Origin: Candidatus Gastranaerophilales bacterium | Lineage (GTDB): Bacteria; Cyanobacteriota; Vampirovibrionia; Gastranaerophilales; Gastranaerophilaceae | Length of the DNA stretch: 38,168 nt | Assembly: GCA_944322875.1 (NCBI GenBank) | Contig: CALUQI010000005.1 | Coordinates: 1-38,168 of the forward strand | Direction of reading: 5' to 3' | In this document: positions 23,065-32,065 of the stretch, piece after piece | How the letters are laid out: every line of letters starts with the position of its first letter | Position numbering within the stretch: the first letter of the stretch is position 1 | The notes under the pieces: generated by a model | Seen by the model: the letters and a program-made list of their open reading frames with translations, nothing else | What the model was told of the DNA's origin: nothing | Database searches by the model: none | Position numbers and translations under genes: made by a program

Positions 23065-25893
23065 ATGCGTGATACTATAAAAATAAAAGGAGCAAAAGAG
23101 CACAATTTAAAGGATGTATCTCTTGAAATTCCTAAAAATGAATTAGTTGTATTTACTGGAGTTTCGGGCAGTGGCAAAAGTTCTCTTGCTTTTGACACAA
23201 TATTTGCAGAAGGTCAAAGAAGGTATATAGAGAGTTTATCCACATACGCCCGCCAATTTTTAGGGCAGATGGACAAGCCCAATGTGGAATACATTGATGG
23301 TCTTTCTCCAGCCATTTCTATAGATCAGAAATCTACAAGCAATAATCCTCGTTCAACTGTCGGTACAGTAACAGAAATATACGACTATTTACGTCTTTTG
23401 TATGCAAGGATAGGAATTCCGCATTGTCCCAAATGTGGAGAAATAATCAAGCCGCAAACTATTGATGAGATAGTTAACAGTATAATGAAACTCAGTGAAG
23501 GCACAAAGATACAAATTCTTGCTCCAATTGCAAGGGGGAAAAAAGGTGAGTTTAATTCTACTTTTGAGGAATTAAGACAGGAAGGATTTGTAAGAGTAAA
23601 AGCAGATGATAAAATTTACAATCTAGATGAGGATGAAATTAAGCTTAGCAAGACCCAAAAACATACAATACATGTTATAGTTGATAGAATAGTAGTTAAG
23701 TCATCTTCAAGATCACGAATAGCAGACAGTGTGCAAATTGCTTTAAAAAAGGCTGATGGAATAGCGATAGTTGACATAATAGGTGATAAGGAAGTAGTAT
23801 ACAGTGAGAAATTGGCTTGTGCAAAATGTAATGTAAGTTATGAGGAATTGGCACCCAGGATTTTTTCATTTAATAATCCTTACGGAGCATGTGAAAGATG
23901 TTCAGGTTTAGGTGCAGACTTTATAATAGATCCTAATTTAATTGTTCCGGATCGAAAAAAATCACTTTCACAAGGTGCCATATATCCTTGGGCAAAAACT
24001 ACAAACTCATATTACGATGATGTGTTGCAGTCCATAGCATCGCATTATGGTATAGATATGGATAAGCCTTTTGAAGAGTTAACTGATGAACAGCAAAAAA
24101 TAATTTTATACGGAAGCGATGATATTATAGCATTCCATGTTAAACGTTTTGGCACTAAGAAGTACCATACGCAATACCACAGACACATAGGAGTAATTCC
24201 ATTTTTAGAAAAAAGATATAACGAGTCAAATGGTGAATACTGGCGAGAAGAAATAGAAAAATATATGGTGACAACTCCATGTCCGGCTTGTAATGGAGCC
24301 AGATTGAATCCATTTTCTTTGGCAGTTACAGTAAATAATAAGAATATTTACGAATTTACTTCAATGTCAGTAGAAGAAGAATACGATTTTATAGAAAATT
24401 TGTATTTAGATTTGTCAGATTATGAACTTCAAATTGCAAAACAAATATTAGATGAAATAAGATCACGTTTACGTTTTATGAAAGATGTCGGCCTAGGTTA
24501 TCTAAATTTGGCAAGAATGTCGGGTACATTGTCCGGCGGAGAGGCTCAGCGAATAAGACTTGCCACACAAATAGGAAGCGGACTTTCGGGCGTGTTATAT
24601 GTTTTAGACGAGCCTTCAATAGGTTTGCACCAAAGAGATAATGACAGATTAATTAAAACTTTGATTAAGTTACGGAACTTAGGAAACACTTTAATTGTTG
24701 TAGAACACGATGAAGAAACTATCAGAAACGCGGATTATATAGTAGATATCGGTCCAAATGCAGGTGTCAACGGCGGAGAAATTATAGCACAAGGTAAAGT
24801 TGATGATATTATATCGTCAGAAAGATCGATTACCGGAAAGTATTTAAGTGGAGAGAAATTTATACCTATTCCGGAGAAGATTCGTGAGGGAAACGGACAT
24901 TTTTTACACGTAAAAAATGCTTACTTAAATAATCTAAAGAATATAAATGTAGACATTCCTCTCGGCAAAATAGTTATATTAACGGGTGTTTCCGGTTCTG
25001 GTAAATCAACTTTGATGCAAGACTTAATATACGAGTATGCGCTTCATAAAATTAGGGGCAACAAGCCAAAACCTCAAGGTGTAGAGGAGATAACAGGTTT
25101 TGAATATATTGATAAAATTATTGATATTGATCAATCTCCGATAGGGAGGACACCAAGGTCTAATCCTGCTACTTACACTGATATTTTTACGCATATAAGA
25201 GAATTATATTCAAAGACAAATGAGGCTAAGTTGCGAGGTTACAAACCTGGCCGTTTCAGTTTTAACGTAAAAGGCGGACGCTGTGAAGCTTGCAAAGGTG
25301 ATGGTTTGGTAAAGATCGAAATGAATTTTTTATCTGATGTTTATGTTAAATGCGATGTATGCAAAGGAAAACGATATAATCATGAAACTTTAGAAGTTAA
25401 ATATAAAGGCAAAACCATATCAGATGTACTGGATATGAGTGTAAAGGAGGCTTTAGAATTTTTTGATAGTATTCCGGCTATTAAAAATAAACTTAAGACA
25501 TTGAATGATGTTGGTCTTGATTATATTAAATTAGGTCAAAGTTCAACAACTCTTTCGGGAGGAGAAGCTCAAAGAATCAAGTTAGCATCCGAATTAAATA
25601 AACGTTCAACCGGGAAAACACTGTATCTTTTGGATGAACCGTCCGTAGGTTTGCATTGGGCAGATTTGGACAAATTGGTGAAAATACTTCAAAGGCTCGC
25701 AGATCAAGGAAATACTATATTGATTATTGAGCATAACATGGATTTGATAAAAGTAGCGGATTATATAATAGATTTAGGACCTGAAGGCGGAAATAACGGT
25801 GGTAATATTATTGCTAAAGGTTCTCCTAAAGAGGTTGCGGATAATAAAAATTCATTTACAGGCCAGTATTTAAGTACTATTTTTAAAAAATAG
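23065..25893 (+). CDS. uvrA: Excinuclease ABC subunit A
   Basis: Damage-sensing ATPase of nucleotide excision repair. 942 residues, full length. First ABC module: Walker A GVSGSGKSS at residues 32-40, a zinc module (CPKC ... CAKC ... and CERCSG), signature LSGGEAQRIRLATQIG and Walker B VLYVLDEPSIGLHQRD. Second module: GVSGSGKSTLMQDL near 640, conserved QSPIGRTPRSNPATYT, zinc cysteines CEACKGDG ... CDVCKGKRYN, second signature LSGGEAQRIKLA and Walker B LYLLDEPSVGLH. The start is fixed by homology (MRDTIKIKGAKEHNLKDVS). It is followed after 10 nt by a small exported protein whose ribosome site overlaps the uvrA stop. Confidence 0.98.
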   Translation: MRDTIKIKGAKEHNLKDVSLEIPKNELVVFTGVSGSGKSSLAFDTIFAEGQRRYIESLSTYARQFLGQMDKPNVEYIDGLSPAISIDQKSTSNNPRSTVGTVTEIYDYLRLLYARIGIPHCPKCGEIIKPQTIDEIVNSIMKLSEGTKIQILAPIARGKKGEFNSTFEELRQEGFVRVKADDKIYNLDEDEIKLSKTQKHTIHVIVDRIVVKSSSRSRIADSVQIALKKADGIAIVDIIGDKEVVYSEKLACAKCNVSYEELAPRIFSFNNPYGACERCSGLGADFIIDPNLIVPDRKKSLSQGAIYPWAKTTNSYYDDVLQSIASHYGIDMDKPFEELTDEQQKIILYGSDDIIAFHVKRFGTKKYHTQYHRHIGVIPFLEKRYNESNGEYWREEIEKYMVTTPCPACNGARLNPFSLAVTVNNKNIYEFTSMSVEEEYDFIENLYLDLSDYELQIAKQILDEIRSRLRFMKDVGLGYLNLARMSGTLSGGEAQRIRLATQIGSGLSGVLYVLDEPSIGLHQRDNDRLIKTLIKLRNLGNTLIVVEHDEETIRNADYIVDIGPNAGVNGGEIIAQGKVDDIISSERSITGKYLSGEKFIPIPEKIREGNGHFLHVKNAYLNNLKNINVDIPLGKIVILTGVSGSGKSTLMQDLIYEYALHKIRGNKPKPQGVEEITGFEYIDKIIDIDQSPIGRTPRSNPATYTDIFTHIRELYSKTNEAKLRGYKPGRFSFNVKGGRCEACKGDGLVKIEMNFLSDVYVKCDVCKGKRYNHETLEVKYKGKTISDVLDMSVKEALEFFDSIPAIKNKLKTLNDVGLDYIKLGQSSTTLSGGEAQRIKLASELNKRSTGKTLYLLDEPSVGLHWADLDKLVKILQRLADQGNTILIIEHNMDLIKVADYIIDLGPEGGNNGGNIIAKGSPKEVADNKNSFTGQYLSTIFKK

Positions 25894-25903
25894 GAGTTAT
25901 TAT

Positions 25904-26515
25904 ATGAAAAGAATATTATTAATTTTATTATTGATGTTATTAGGAACACATCCGGTGTTAGCTTTAAACGTAAAGGTTCAGGCTATGTCAGATTTTAATA
26001 CGGAAAATCCTCCGCAAACGTGGAAACTTAAGGTGGTTGAAGATGTTACAACTAAAAGAAATTATACCATACTTGCCGGCAGTATAATTGAAGGTAAAAT
26101 AACAGATGTAACTGATCCTAAAAGACTTAAACAAAATGCGACATTTACGTTTATTCCTATAACTTTTTATGATTCAGGTAAAAATCAGACATACACCATA
26201 GAACAAAATTTTCAAGGAAAGTATAGTTCATTGAGCGACATAAATGCAGGTGCAGTTGCAAAACAGGGTGCTGTCTATGTTGGTAACAAGCTTGCGGACG
26301 GATTATTTGGCCCGGGAGTTGCGATCGTCGAAGGTGCTGTTAAGAATGAGTATGGGAACCGCGCAAAATCCGCTGCTGTTGCACTTTATGAGAAGACTCC
26401 TTTTTCATATTTAAATAAAGGTAAAGAAATGGAAATAAAAAAAGATCAGATATTTATTATGTCTTTTAAGATGAATGACGAAGATAAGCCAAATTATACG
26501 TATACCGAAGAGTAA
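25904..26515 (+). CDS. Exported protein of unknown function
   Basis: 203 residues. Clear signal peptide: MKRILLILLLMLLGTHPVLA then LNVKV. The mature part is beta-rich: NYTILAGSIIEGKITDVTDPKR, then FTFIPITFYDSGKNQTYTIEQNF, and a Gly/Ala-rich short hydrophobic stretch (GNKLADGLFGPGVAIVEGAV) that may contact a membrane. 'I-AGS-I-G-I--V--PKR' is reminiscent of periplasmic scaffold proteins, but I do not recognise a named family. The Shine-Dalgarno AGGAG (25892-25896) overlaps the uvrA stop, so the gene is read from the uvrA transcript. Confidence 0.75.
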   Translation: MKRILLILLLMLLGTHPVLALNVKVQAMSDFNTENPPQTWKLKVVEDVTTKRNYTILAGSIIEGKITDVTDPKRLKQNATFTFIPITFYDSGKNQTYTIEQNFQGKYSSLSDINAGAVAKQGAVYVGNKLADGLFGPGVAIVEGAVKNEYGNRAKSAAVALYEKTPFSYLNKGKEMEIKKDQIFIMSFKMNDEDKPNYTYTEE

Positions 26516-26529
26516 TATTTTAAGATTAT

Positions 26530-26555
26530 ATTGTTATATTAAAAATTATAACAAT
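26530..26555 (+). terminator. Inverted repeat after the exported-protein gene
   Basis: ATTGTTATA (26530-26538) and TATAACAAT (26547-26555) with an 8-nt loop. A T7 run comes 12 nt later (26568-26574). It probably ends the uvrA transcript before the murC operon; the distance to the T tract makes it atypical. Confidence 0.45.
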
Positions 26556-26615
26556 CAATCCTTCCGGTTTTTTTAGTATTATAATAAGATAGTAAATAGC
26601 ATAAGGATTAAAAAA

Positions 26616-27986
26616 TTGAGAGAAAAATATCATTTTATTGCTATAGGCGGAATAGGTATGAGTGGTTTAGCCAAATACCTTATGGAAAACGGTTGTGAAG
26701 TTTCTGGTTCCGATATAAGTGATAGTAAATATATTAATAAATTAAGAGAAATGGGCGCAAGAATATACATAGGACATGATGCGAACAATGTACCTGATGA
26801 TTGTATTGTTGTAGCAAGTACCGCTATAAAAGAAAATAATCCGGAAATACAAAGAGCAAAAAGTTTAGGATTACCTATATACCACCGATCTGATGTGTTG
26901 GCAAAATTATCCGAAATGGGAAAGTTTTTTATAGGTTACTCGGGAACTCACGGTAAAACAACTACTAGCGGACTTTCTGCTTATGTGATGGAAAAGGCCG
27001 GTTTAAAGCCTTCATTTGTTGTGGGAGGAATTATTCCTGAGATTGGTACTAATGCTCATTCTCAGGATGGTGAATTCTTTTGCGCAGAGTTAGACGAGAG
27101 TGATGGGACTATTGTTAAATATTCTCCTGATGTTGTAGTTATTAATAATCTTGAAGCGGATCATTTGGATTTTTATAAGAATGGTTTAGAGTCTATAATA
27201 GAGACATTTGACAATTTTATAGACGGGTTGAAATCCAGTGCTAAAATATTGATTAACAATGACTGTGAAACTTTAAAAATGTTGTCAGGCGGTAATTTCA
27301 TCACTTTTGGCTTAAATAACGCAGATTATACTGCAAAAAATATAAATTACGGTGAAGATTTTACTGATTTTGACGTTTATTACAGAAATGAATATTTGGC
27401 TAATATAAAAATCAGTTTAAAAGGTGAACATAATGTATACAATACTTTGGCAGTTTTAGCGAGTTTGCATCAATCGGGTATTGATATAGAACTTTTAATT
27501 CCCCATTTTGTAAATTTCACGGGAATGGGAAGACGATTTGAAAAAGTTTGTGAGTTTAATGGTATTTCTGTTTATGATGACTATGCGCATCATCCTACTG
27601 AAATCAAAGCAGCACTTTCAGCTGTTAAATCTTTTAAGAATAGGAATACAATAGCAGTATTTCAACCCCACAGGTATACAAGATTGAGTAGTTTATGGAA
27701 AGACTTTTTGGAATCCTTTGGTGATGTAAATAAGGTAGTAGTTACAGATGTTTATGCAGCTTCGGAAAGTCCGATAGATGGTGTTAATTCTGCAAAGTTT
27801 GCCGACGAATTGTCTTCCAAACTAGATAGCGAGTATATTTCTGGTGATATGAAAACAGTAGCGAAAAAACTTTTACCTATGCTAAAATCAGGTGATATAG
27901 TTATAGGTCTTGGGGCAGGTACCATAACAAATTTGGGAAAGGAACTTCTTAATTTGAGCGGAGATATGGTTGATGTTCGAAAATAA
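26616..27986 (+). CDS. murC: UDP-N-acetylmuramate-L-alanine ligase
   Basis: Adds L-Ala to UDP-MurNAc, first step of the peptidoglycan stem peptide. 456 residues, full length. N-terminal Rossmann motif FIAIGGIGMSGLAKYL, P-loop YSGTHGKTTTSG, CAELDESDGTI, NNLEADHLDFY, GEHNVYNTLAVLA, the C-terminal-domain motif DDYAHHPTEI, and FQPHRYTRL. The start codon is TTG at 26616, fixed by homology to MuRC N-termini (REKYHFIAIGGIGM) and by AAGGA 9 nt upstream. First gene of the murC-murB-ddl-ftsQ-nadE-folC operon; a TATAAT at 26580-26585 is a likely -10. Confidence 0.97.
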   Translation: MREKYHFIAIGGIGMSGLAKYLMENGCEVSGSDISDSKYINKLREMGARIYIGHDANNVPDDCIVVASTAIKENNPEIQRAKSLGLPIYHRSDVLAKLSEMGKFFIGYSGTHGKTTTSGLSAYVMEKAGLKPSFVVGGIIPEIGTNAHSQDGEFFCAELDESDGTIVKYSPDVVVINNLEADHLDFYKNGLESIIETFDNFIDGLKSSAKILINNDCETLKMLSGGNFITFGLNNADYTAKNINYGEDFTDFDVYYRNEYLANIKISLKGEHNVYNTLAVLASLHQSGIDIELLIPHFVNFTGMGRRFEKVCEFNGISVYDDYAHHPTEIKAALSAVKSFKNRNTIAVFQPHRYTRLSSLWKDFLESFGDVNKVVVTDVYAASESPIDGVNSAKFADELSSKLDSEYISGDMKTVAKKLLPMLKSGDIVIGLGAGTITNLGKELLNLSGDMVDVRK

Positions 27987-28881
27987 TTTTGATATTTCGA
28001 AACTAACTTCCTTTAAAATAGGGGGTAAAATCAAAAAAGTTTATTTCCCAAAATCTACTGCTGAGTTTGTTAAAGTATTAGATTTGGAACCTGAAGCGGT
28101 TGTAGTAGGGAATCTGTCCAATGTAATTGTTTCATCGTACGGTTATGATGGTGTAGTTGTCTGCACAAGGCATATAAATGAAATAAAAATAAATTCAAAT
28201 ATAATTACTGCAAGCGCAGGAGTTCGTGGTACAAAACTTGCAAATATCGCTGCCGAAAAAGGTTTAAGCGGGTTGGAATTTATGATAGCATTCCCCGGAT
28301 CTGTAGGTGGTGAGGTATATATGAATGCCGGTGCTCACGGTCAGTGTGTTTCAGATGTTTTATATACAGCGAAGCTTTATTCCAAAGAAAACGGTGTGGT
28401 TGTCCTAAATAATGAGGATATGAAGTTTTCATACAGAAAATCAGTTTGCCAAGAAAGTACATATGTTGTTTTGGAAGCAAGCTTTTTGCTAAAACCAGAT
28501 ACCGTTGAGAATATTAAAAACAAGATGAATGACAATTTAGTTTTTAGACAATCAAAACAGCCTTCTTTGGTCTTACCCAATTGCGGAAGTGTTTTTAAAA
28601 ACCCTGAAGGATATTCTGCCGGTATGCTATTAGAATCCGTTGGGGCAAAAAAAATGGTTTCAGGCGGTGCTAAAGTCTTTGAAGGTCATGCTAATTTTAT
28701 TATTAATAATAACGGGACTTCTTTGGATATATTGACGCTTATGTATAAAATGTCGTCTGCTGTAGAAGAAAAATACGGTATAAAACTTATTCCCGAGGTT
28801 AAGTTTTTAGGTGAAAATAATCAAGATGAGGTTGAATTATGCAGAAAATTGAAAATAGGTTTGATAAAAACTCAAAAATAG
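27973..28881 (+). CDS. murB: UDP-N-acetylenolpyruvoylglucosamine reductase
   Basis: FAD enzyme that reduces the enolpyruvyl group to make UDP-MurNAc. 302 residues, the shorter type II form. Motifs: LTSFKIGGKIKKVYFP, the FAD-binding segment GLEFMIAFPGSVGGEVYMNAG, KFSYRKSV, PNCGSVFKNPEGYSAGMLLE (catalytic Ser in GSVFKNP) and KLIPEVKFLGE near the end. Start ATG 27973 rather than the TTG at 27970; it overlaps murC by 14 nt and ddl overlaps its end by 43 nt, so the three genes are tightly coupled. A few extra residues after VKFLGE carry the ddl start. Confidence 0.97.
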   Translation: MFENNFDISKLTSFKIGGKIKKVYFPKSTAEFVKVLDLEPEAVVVGNLSNVIVSSYGYDGVVVCTRHINEIKINSNIITASAGVRGTKLANIAAEKGLSGLEFMIAFPGSVGGEVYMNAGAHGQCVSDVLYTAKLYSKENGVVVLNNEDMKFSYRKSVCQESTYVVLEASFLLKPDTVENIKNKMNDNLVFRQSKQPSLVLPNCGSVFKNPEGYSAGMLLESVGAKKMVSGGAKVFEGHANFIINNNGTSLDILTLMYKMSSAVEEKYGIKLIPEVKFLGENNQDEVELCRKLKIGLIKTQK

Positions 28882-29789
28882 CAGTGTTATGCGGAGGTAT
28901 GTCCTCAGAAGCGGAAGTTTCAATGCGTTCAGGAAAAGGTTGTTTTGATGCTTTACAGAGGTTAGGTTATAAAAACTCAGAAATTGTTGTTGTAGATGAT
29001 AATATTGCTTTGAAACTTAAAGAAGGCCGCTATGATTATGCTTTTAACGCACTTCATGGTAAATATGGAGAAGATGGTTGTATTCAAGGTGTTTTAGAAA
29101 TTTTGAAGATACCTTATACAGGTTGCGGGGTTATGTCGAGTGCTATTTGTATGAATAAAGAATATACAAAACGTATTCTTTCAACAAACCCTAACATAAA
29201 AATGGCAAAATCAGCATTCATTAGAAAAGGTGATAATCTATATGAAAAAACAAGTGATTTAATATATCCGTTATTTGTGAAACCTGTAAGTGAAGGTTCC
29301 AGCTTCGGAATGACTAAAGTTGATAAAAAAGAGGATTTGGAAACAGCATACATTAATGCCCTAAAGTATAATGATGATGTTTTAATTGAAGAATTCATTG
29401 ACGGTTTTTTTGTAACTGTTGGTGTTTTAGAACGAGATGGAAAAGCTTTTGCAACAGAGATTCTTGAGATACGTCCAAAGACTGAATGGTATGATTTTGA
29501 AGCTAAATATACAAGTGGTTTGTCAGAATTTATTTGTCCTGCTAGTTTATCCGAAAGTGTTACAAATTTTGTGAAAGAACAAGCTGTAGCGGCATTTGAA
29601 ACTGCCGGTTGTAAAGGTGTTTCAAGAATTGACTTTATGATGAAAGATGATGTACCTTATCTTTTAGAAATTAATACAAGTCCGGGCATGACAGCAACAA
29701 GTGATTTGCCTGCCCAGGCTGCTGCGATGAATATTAATTATGACAATTTAGTACAATTGATTTTGAATAGTGCAGGATTGAATAAATAA
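28839..29789 (+). CDS. ddl: D-alanine-D-alanine ligase
   Basis: ATP-grasp enzyme that forms the D-Ala-D-Ala dipeptide for the cell wall. 316 residues. VLCGGMSSEAEVSMRSG at the start, ALHGKYGEDGCIQGVLEIL, PYTGCGVMSSAICMNK, PLFVKPVSEGSSFGMTKV (ATP/Mg loop), LIEEFIDG, RIDFMMKDDVPYLLEINTSPGMT and SDLPAQAA. The GMSSEAEVS and NTSPGMT motifs are standard. The ATG at 28839 lies inside the end of murB with GAGG at 28828-28831 (7-nt spacing), so a 43-nt overlap is real. The ftsQ start overlaps its stop by 1 nt (TAATG). Confidence 0.97.
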   Translation: MQKIENRFDKNSKIAVLCGGMSSEAEVSMRSGKGCFDALQRLGYKNSEIVVVDDNIALKLKEGRYDYAFNALHGKYGEDGCIQGVLEILKIPYTGCGVMSSAICMNKEYTKRILSTNPNIKMAKSAFIRKGDNLYEKTSDLIYPLFVKPVSEGSSFGMTKVDKKEDLETAYINALKYNDDVLIEEFIDGFFVTVGVLERDGKAFATEILEIRPKTEWYDFEAKYTSGLSEFICPASLSESVTNFVKEQAVAAFETAGCKGVSRIDFMMKDDVPYLLEINTSPGMTATSDLPAQAAAMNINYDNLVQLILNSAGLNK

Positions 29790-30640
29790 TGAACGATTAT
29801 AACGAATTTGAAAACCCAGAAGAATTGCTAAAAACAAAGCAACAAGAAAGAAAACTTCGTAAAGGAAAAAAGAAGAAGAGTTTTCTTAAAGGTTTGCTGC
29901 GTTTTGTTACGGCCTGTATTATTGTTGTTTTTGTGTATTATTTTTCAATTTTGAGTGGTTGGTATTTCCCTAAGGGGACATTTAGTAATTTTGATTCTTC
30001 AAGGATTCAAGTTGTTAATAACAAAATTGTTAAAATTGATAAAATCAAGTCAGTATTAAAAGATACTTCAGTACCGAATAGACCTCTTTATATGGTTGGT
30101 TTTAGTGAGTTAAAATCAAAATTAAATTCTTTAGCACCAATTGAAGATGTATATATAAGACGCTACGCTTTTCCCGCGAGAATTTTAATTATAATCCGGG
30201 AAGCTGTACCGGTTTTGACAATTGCTCCGGATGAAAAAGTTATGCCTGTAGCTGCTTACACAAAAGATGGACGATTGATTACTGGTTCGGACTATCTGCC
30301 ATTGCCAAATGAGTATAAAACAATCAAAGTTTTGTCATACGGAAATAGTGGGGATGATTATAGAAAATGGGATGCTGAAAAGGTATTTTTCATCGAAAAG
30401 ATTGTTAAGTATGTGGAAACTTTTTCGCGAGAGAAAGTTTTATATGTGGATCTAAGAAAACCGGATGATGTTTATGTCAAGATTGAAACTGTTTTAGTTC
30501 GGCTGGGACGTCCTGATAATGATATATTTGAAAGGATTAAAAGAATCCCTACAATTTTACCCCAGGTGGAAAAAGTTAAAGGGAAGGTTAAGTATATAGA
30601 TTTGAGTTGGGAAAAAGTAAATTATTTGAAGTTAGAATAA
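29789..30640 (+). CDS. ftsQ: Cell division protein FtsQ/DivIB
   Basis: Bitopic divisome protein. A strongly basic cytoplasmic tail (residues 15-35, KQQERKLRKGKKKKSF) is followed by one transmembrane helix (about 38-58, FVTACIIVVFVYYFSI), then a POTRA domain containing PLYMVGFSELKSKLNSLAPIEDVYIRRYAFPARILIIIREAVP and a beta region with LYVDLRKPDDVYVKIETVLVRLG. The 'PxxLxIxIxEx-P' and 'L-LG' landmarks support FtsQ although overall sequence is divergent. 283 residues. Position after murC-murB-ddl is the classic division/cell-wall cluster position, but ftsA and ftsZ do not follow here; nadE does. Confidence 0.9.
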   Translation: MNDYNEFENPEELLKTKQQERKLRKGKKKKSFLKGLLRFVTACIIVVFVYYFSILSGWYFPKGTFSNFDSSRIQVVNNKIVKIDKIKSVLKDTSVPNRPLYMVGFSELKSKLNSLAPIEDVYIRRYAFPARILIIIREAVPVLTIAPDEKVMPVAAYTKDGRLITGSDYLPLPNEYKTIKVLSYGNSGDDYRKWDAEKVFFIEKIVKYVETFSREKVLYVDLRKPDDVYVKIETVLVRLGRPDNDIFERIKRIPTILPQVEKVKGKVKYIDLSWEKVNYLKLE

Positions 30641-30650
30641 AGGAGCATCA

Positions 30651-32063
30651 ATGAAGATAGCATTGGCACAGACCAGATTTAAAACCGGAGATTTTGAATT
30701 TAATTATAACCAGATAGCTGAACAAATAAAAAACATAAATTGTGATTTGATAATTTTTCCGGAATATAGTATTGAAAATATCGGTGGAAAAGACTTAATG
30801 TATGATGAAAAATGCATTAAGACTCAGCAGGTTATGTATGATAAAATCGCTAAAATTGCTTTTGATAAGGATGTTTTGATTGGTGATATCTTAATTCACG
30901 ACGGCAAAATAAGCTCTTCTGATGATGGTTTTTTTATTATCGGAGGTAAAAATATTTACGTAAATGATGTATATAGAGATGATGTTGTATGTGATCTTTA
31001 TATTTTACCAAAGAACAAATATTTTGTTAAAGATGCATATAGGGATTTTGTTGAAAGTATAAATACTTCCAATAATTTTGTGTACGTAAATGCTGTTGGT
31101 ATGTCTGATGAGAATATCTATGGTGGTTGTAGTTTTGCCAAAAACAAAGATAATGAACTCGTGTTGTTTATGCCGTTATGTGAGTCATCGTGTGAAATAA
31201 TTGATTTTGAAAGAACCATAAATTATCAAGAAGATTCCGCAGAATCAATGATATATAAAGTTTTGACTTTTGCATTAAAAGAATACTGCGAGAATAGCGG
31301 ATTTAAAAAAGTAGTGTTAGGGTTATCCGGAGGAATAGACAGTGCATTAACAGCAGTATTGGCTGCGGAAGCCATAGGTGCTGAGAATGTGTTGGGGATT
31401 ATGATGCCGAGTATGTATTCTTCTGAAGGAAGTATTTCTGATTCAATTAAGTTGGCTAATAATATAGGAATTAAGACAGAAAAACATTCAATTACTCCTC
31501 TTTTTGATAATTTCATGGATAAAATTGCTCATGATTTAAGAAGAGATTTAGCCGAAGAAAATCTTCAGGCAAGATTAAGAGCGCTAATTCTGATGTTTTT
31601 CTCAAATCGTGACAGCAGGTTACTGCTTTCAACCGGTAATAAGTCGGAAATCGCTATGGGTTTTGGAACTTTGTATGGTGATATGGCCGGTGGCTTTAAT
31701 TTAATTTGTGACTTGACTAAAACTAATGTATACAGGCTTTCAGCTTACATTAATAGAGATAGAGAAATTATACCGCAGACGATTATTGATAAAGCTCCTT
31801 CTGCAGAGCTTCATCCCGGACAAAAAGATCAGGATAGACTTCCTGAGTATGAGATTTTAGACGACATTATTGAAATGTATCTGGAAAAAAATGCATCACT
31901 TGATAAAATTGCTGAAAAATACGGAGTTTCCCTAACCGAAGATACAATTAAAAAAATATATCGTGCTCAGTTTAAAAGAAAACAAGGATGTCTTGGTGTG
32001 AGAATTACTGAGCGGTCATTTTGTAACGGGATTAATTTACCAATAGTACAAAGGTTCTATTGA
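30651..32063 (+). CDS. nadE: NAD+ synthetase with vestigial glutaminase (nitrilase) domain
   Basis: The C-terminal synthetase domain is intact: LGLSGGIDSALTAVLAAE (P-loop SGGIDS at 226-231), MMPSMYSSEGS, ENLQARLRALILM, LLSTGNKSEIAMGFGTLYGDMAGGFN and KAPSAELHPGQKDQDRLPEYEILD. The N-terminal carbon-nitrogen hydrolase domain keeps MKIALAQ and the catalytic Glu of IIFPEYS (E38) but is about 60 residues short: the Lys-bearing loop is missing and the segment NIYVNDVYRD (101-110) stands where active enzymes have 'GVLICEDIWF', so the catalytic Cys is absent. 470 residues against 540 or more. The enzyme is predicted to use free ammonia. AAGGAG precedes the ATG. Confidence 0.93.
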   Translation: MKIALAQTRFKTGDFEFNYNQIAEQIKNINCDLIIFPEYSIENIGGKDLMYDEKCIKTQQVMYDKIAKIAFDKDVLIGDILIHDGKISSSDDGFFIIGGKNIYVNDVYRDDVVCDLYILPKNKYFVKDAYRDFVESINTSNNFVYVNAVGMSDENIYGGCSFAKNKDNELVLFMPLCESSCEIIDFERTINYQEDSAESMIYKVLTFALKEYCENSGFKKVVLGLSGGIDSALTAVLAAEAIGAENVLGIMMPSMYSSEGSISDSIKLANNIGIKTEKHSITPLFDNFMDKIAHDLRRDLAEENLQARLRALILMFFSNRDSRLLLSTGNKSEIAMGFGTLYGDMAGGFNLICDLTKTNVYRLSAYINRDREIIPQTIIDKAPSAELHPGQKDQDRLPEYEILDDIIEMYLEKNASLDKIAEKYGVSLTEDTIKKIYRAQFKRKQGCLGVRITERSFCNGINLPIVQRFY

Positions 32064-32065
32064 TT

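Noticed and set aside
30651-32063. C114 as the nitrilase-domain nucleophile of NadE
   Set aside because: VVCDLYILPKNKYF aligns with the structural strand after the nucleophile elbow ('AELLLVPNASPY'), not with the ICED motif.
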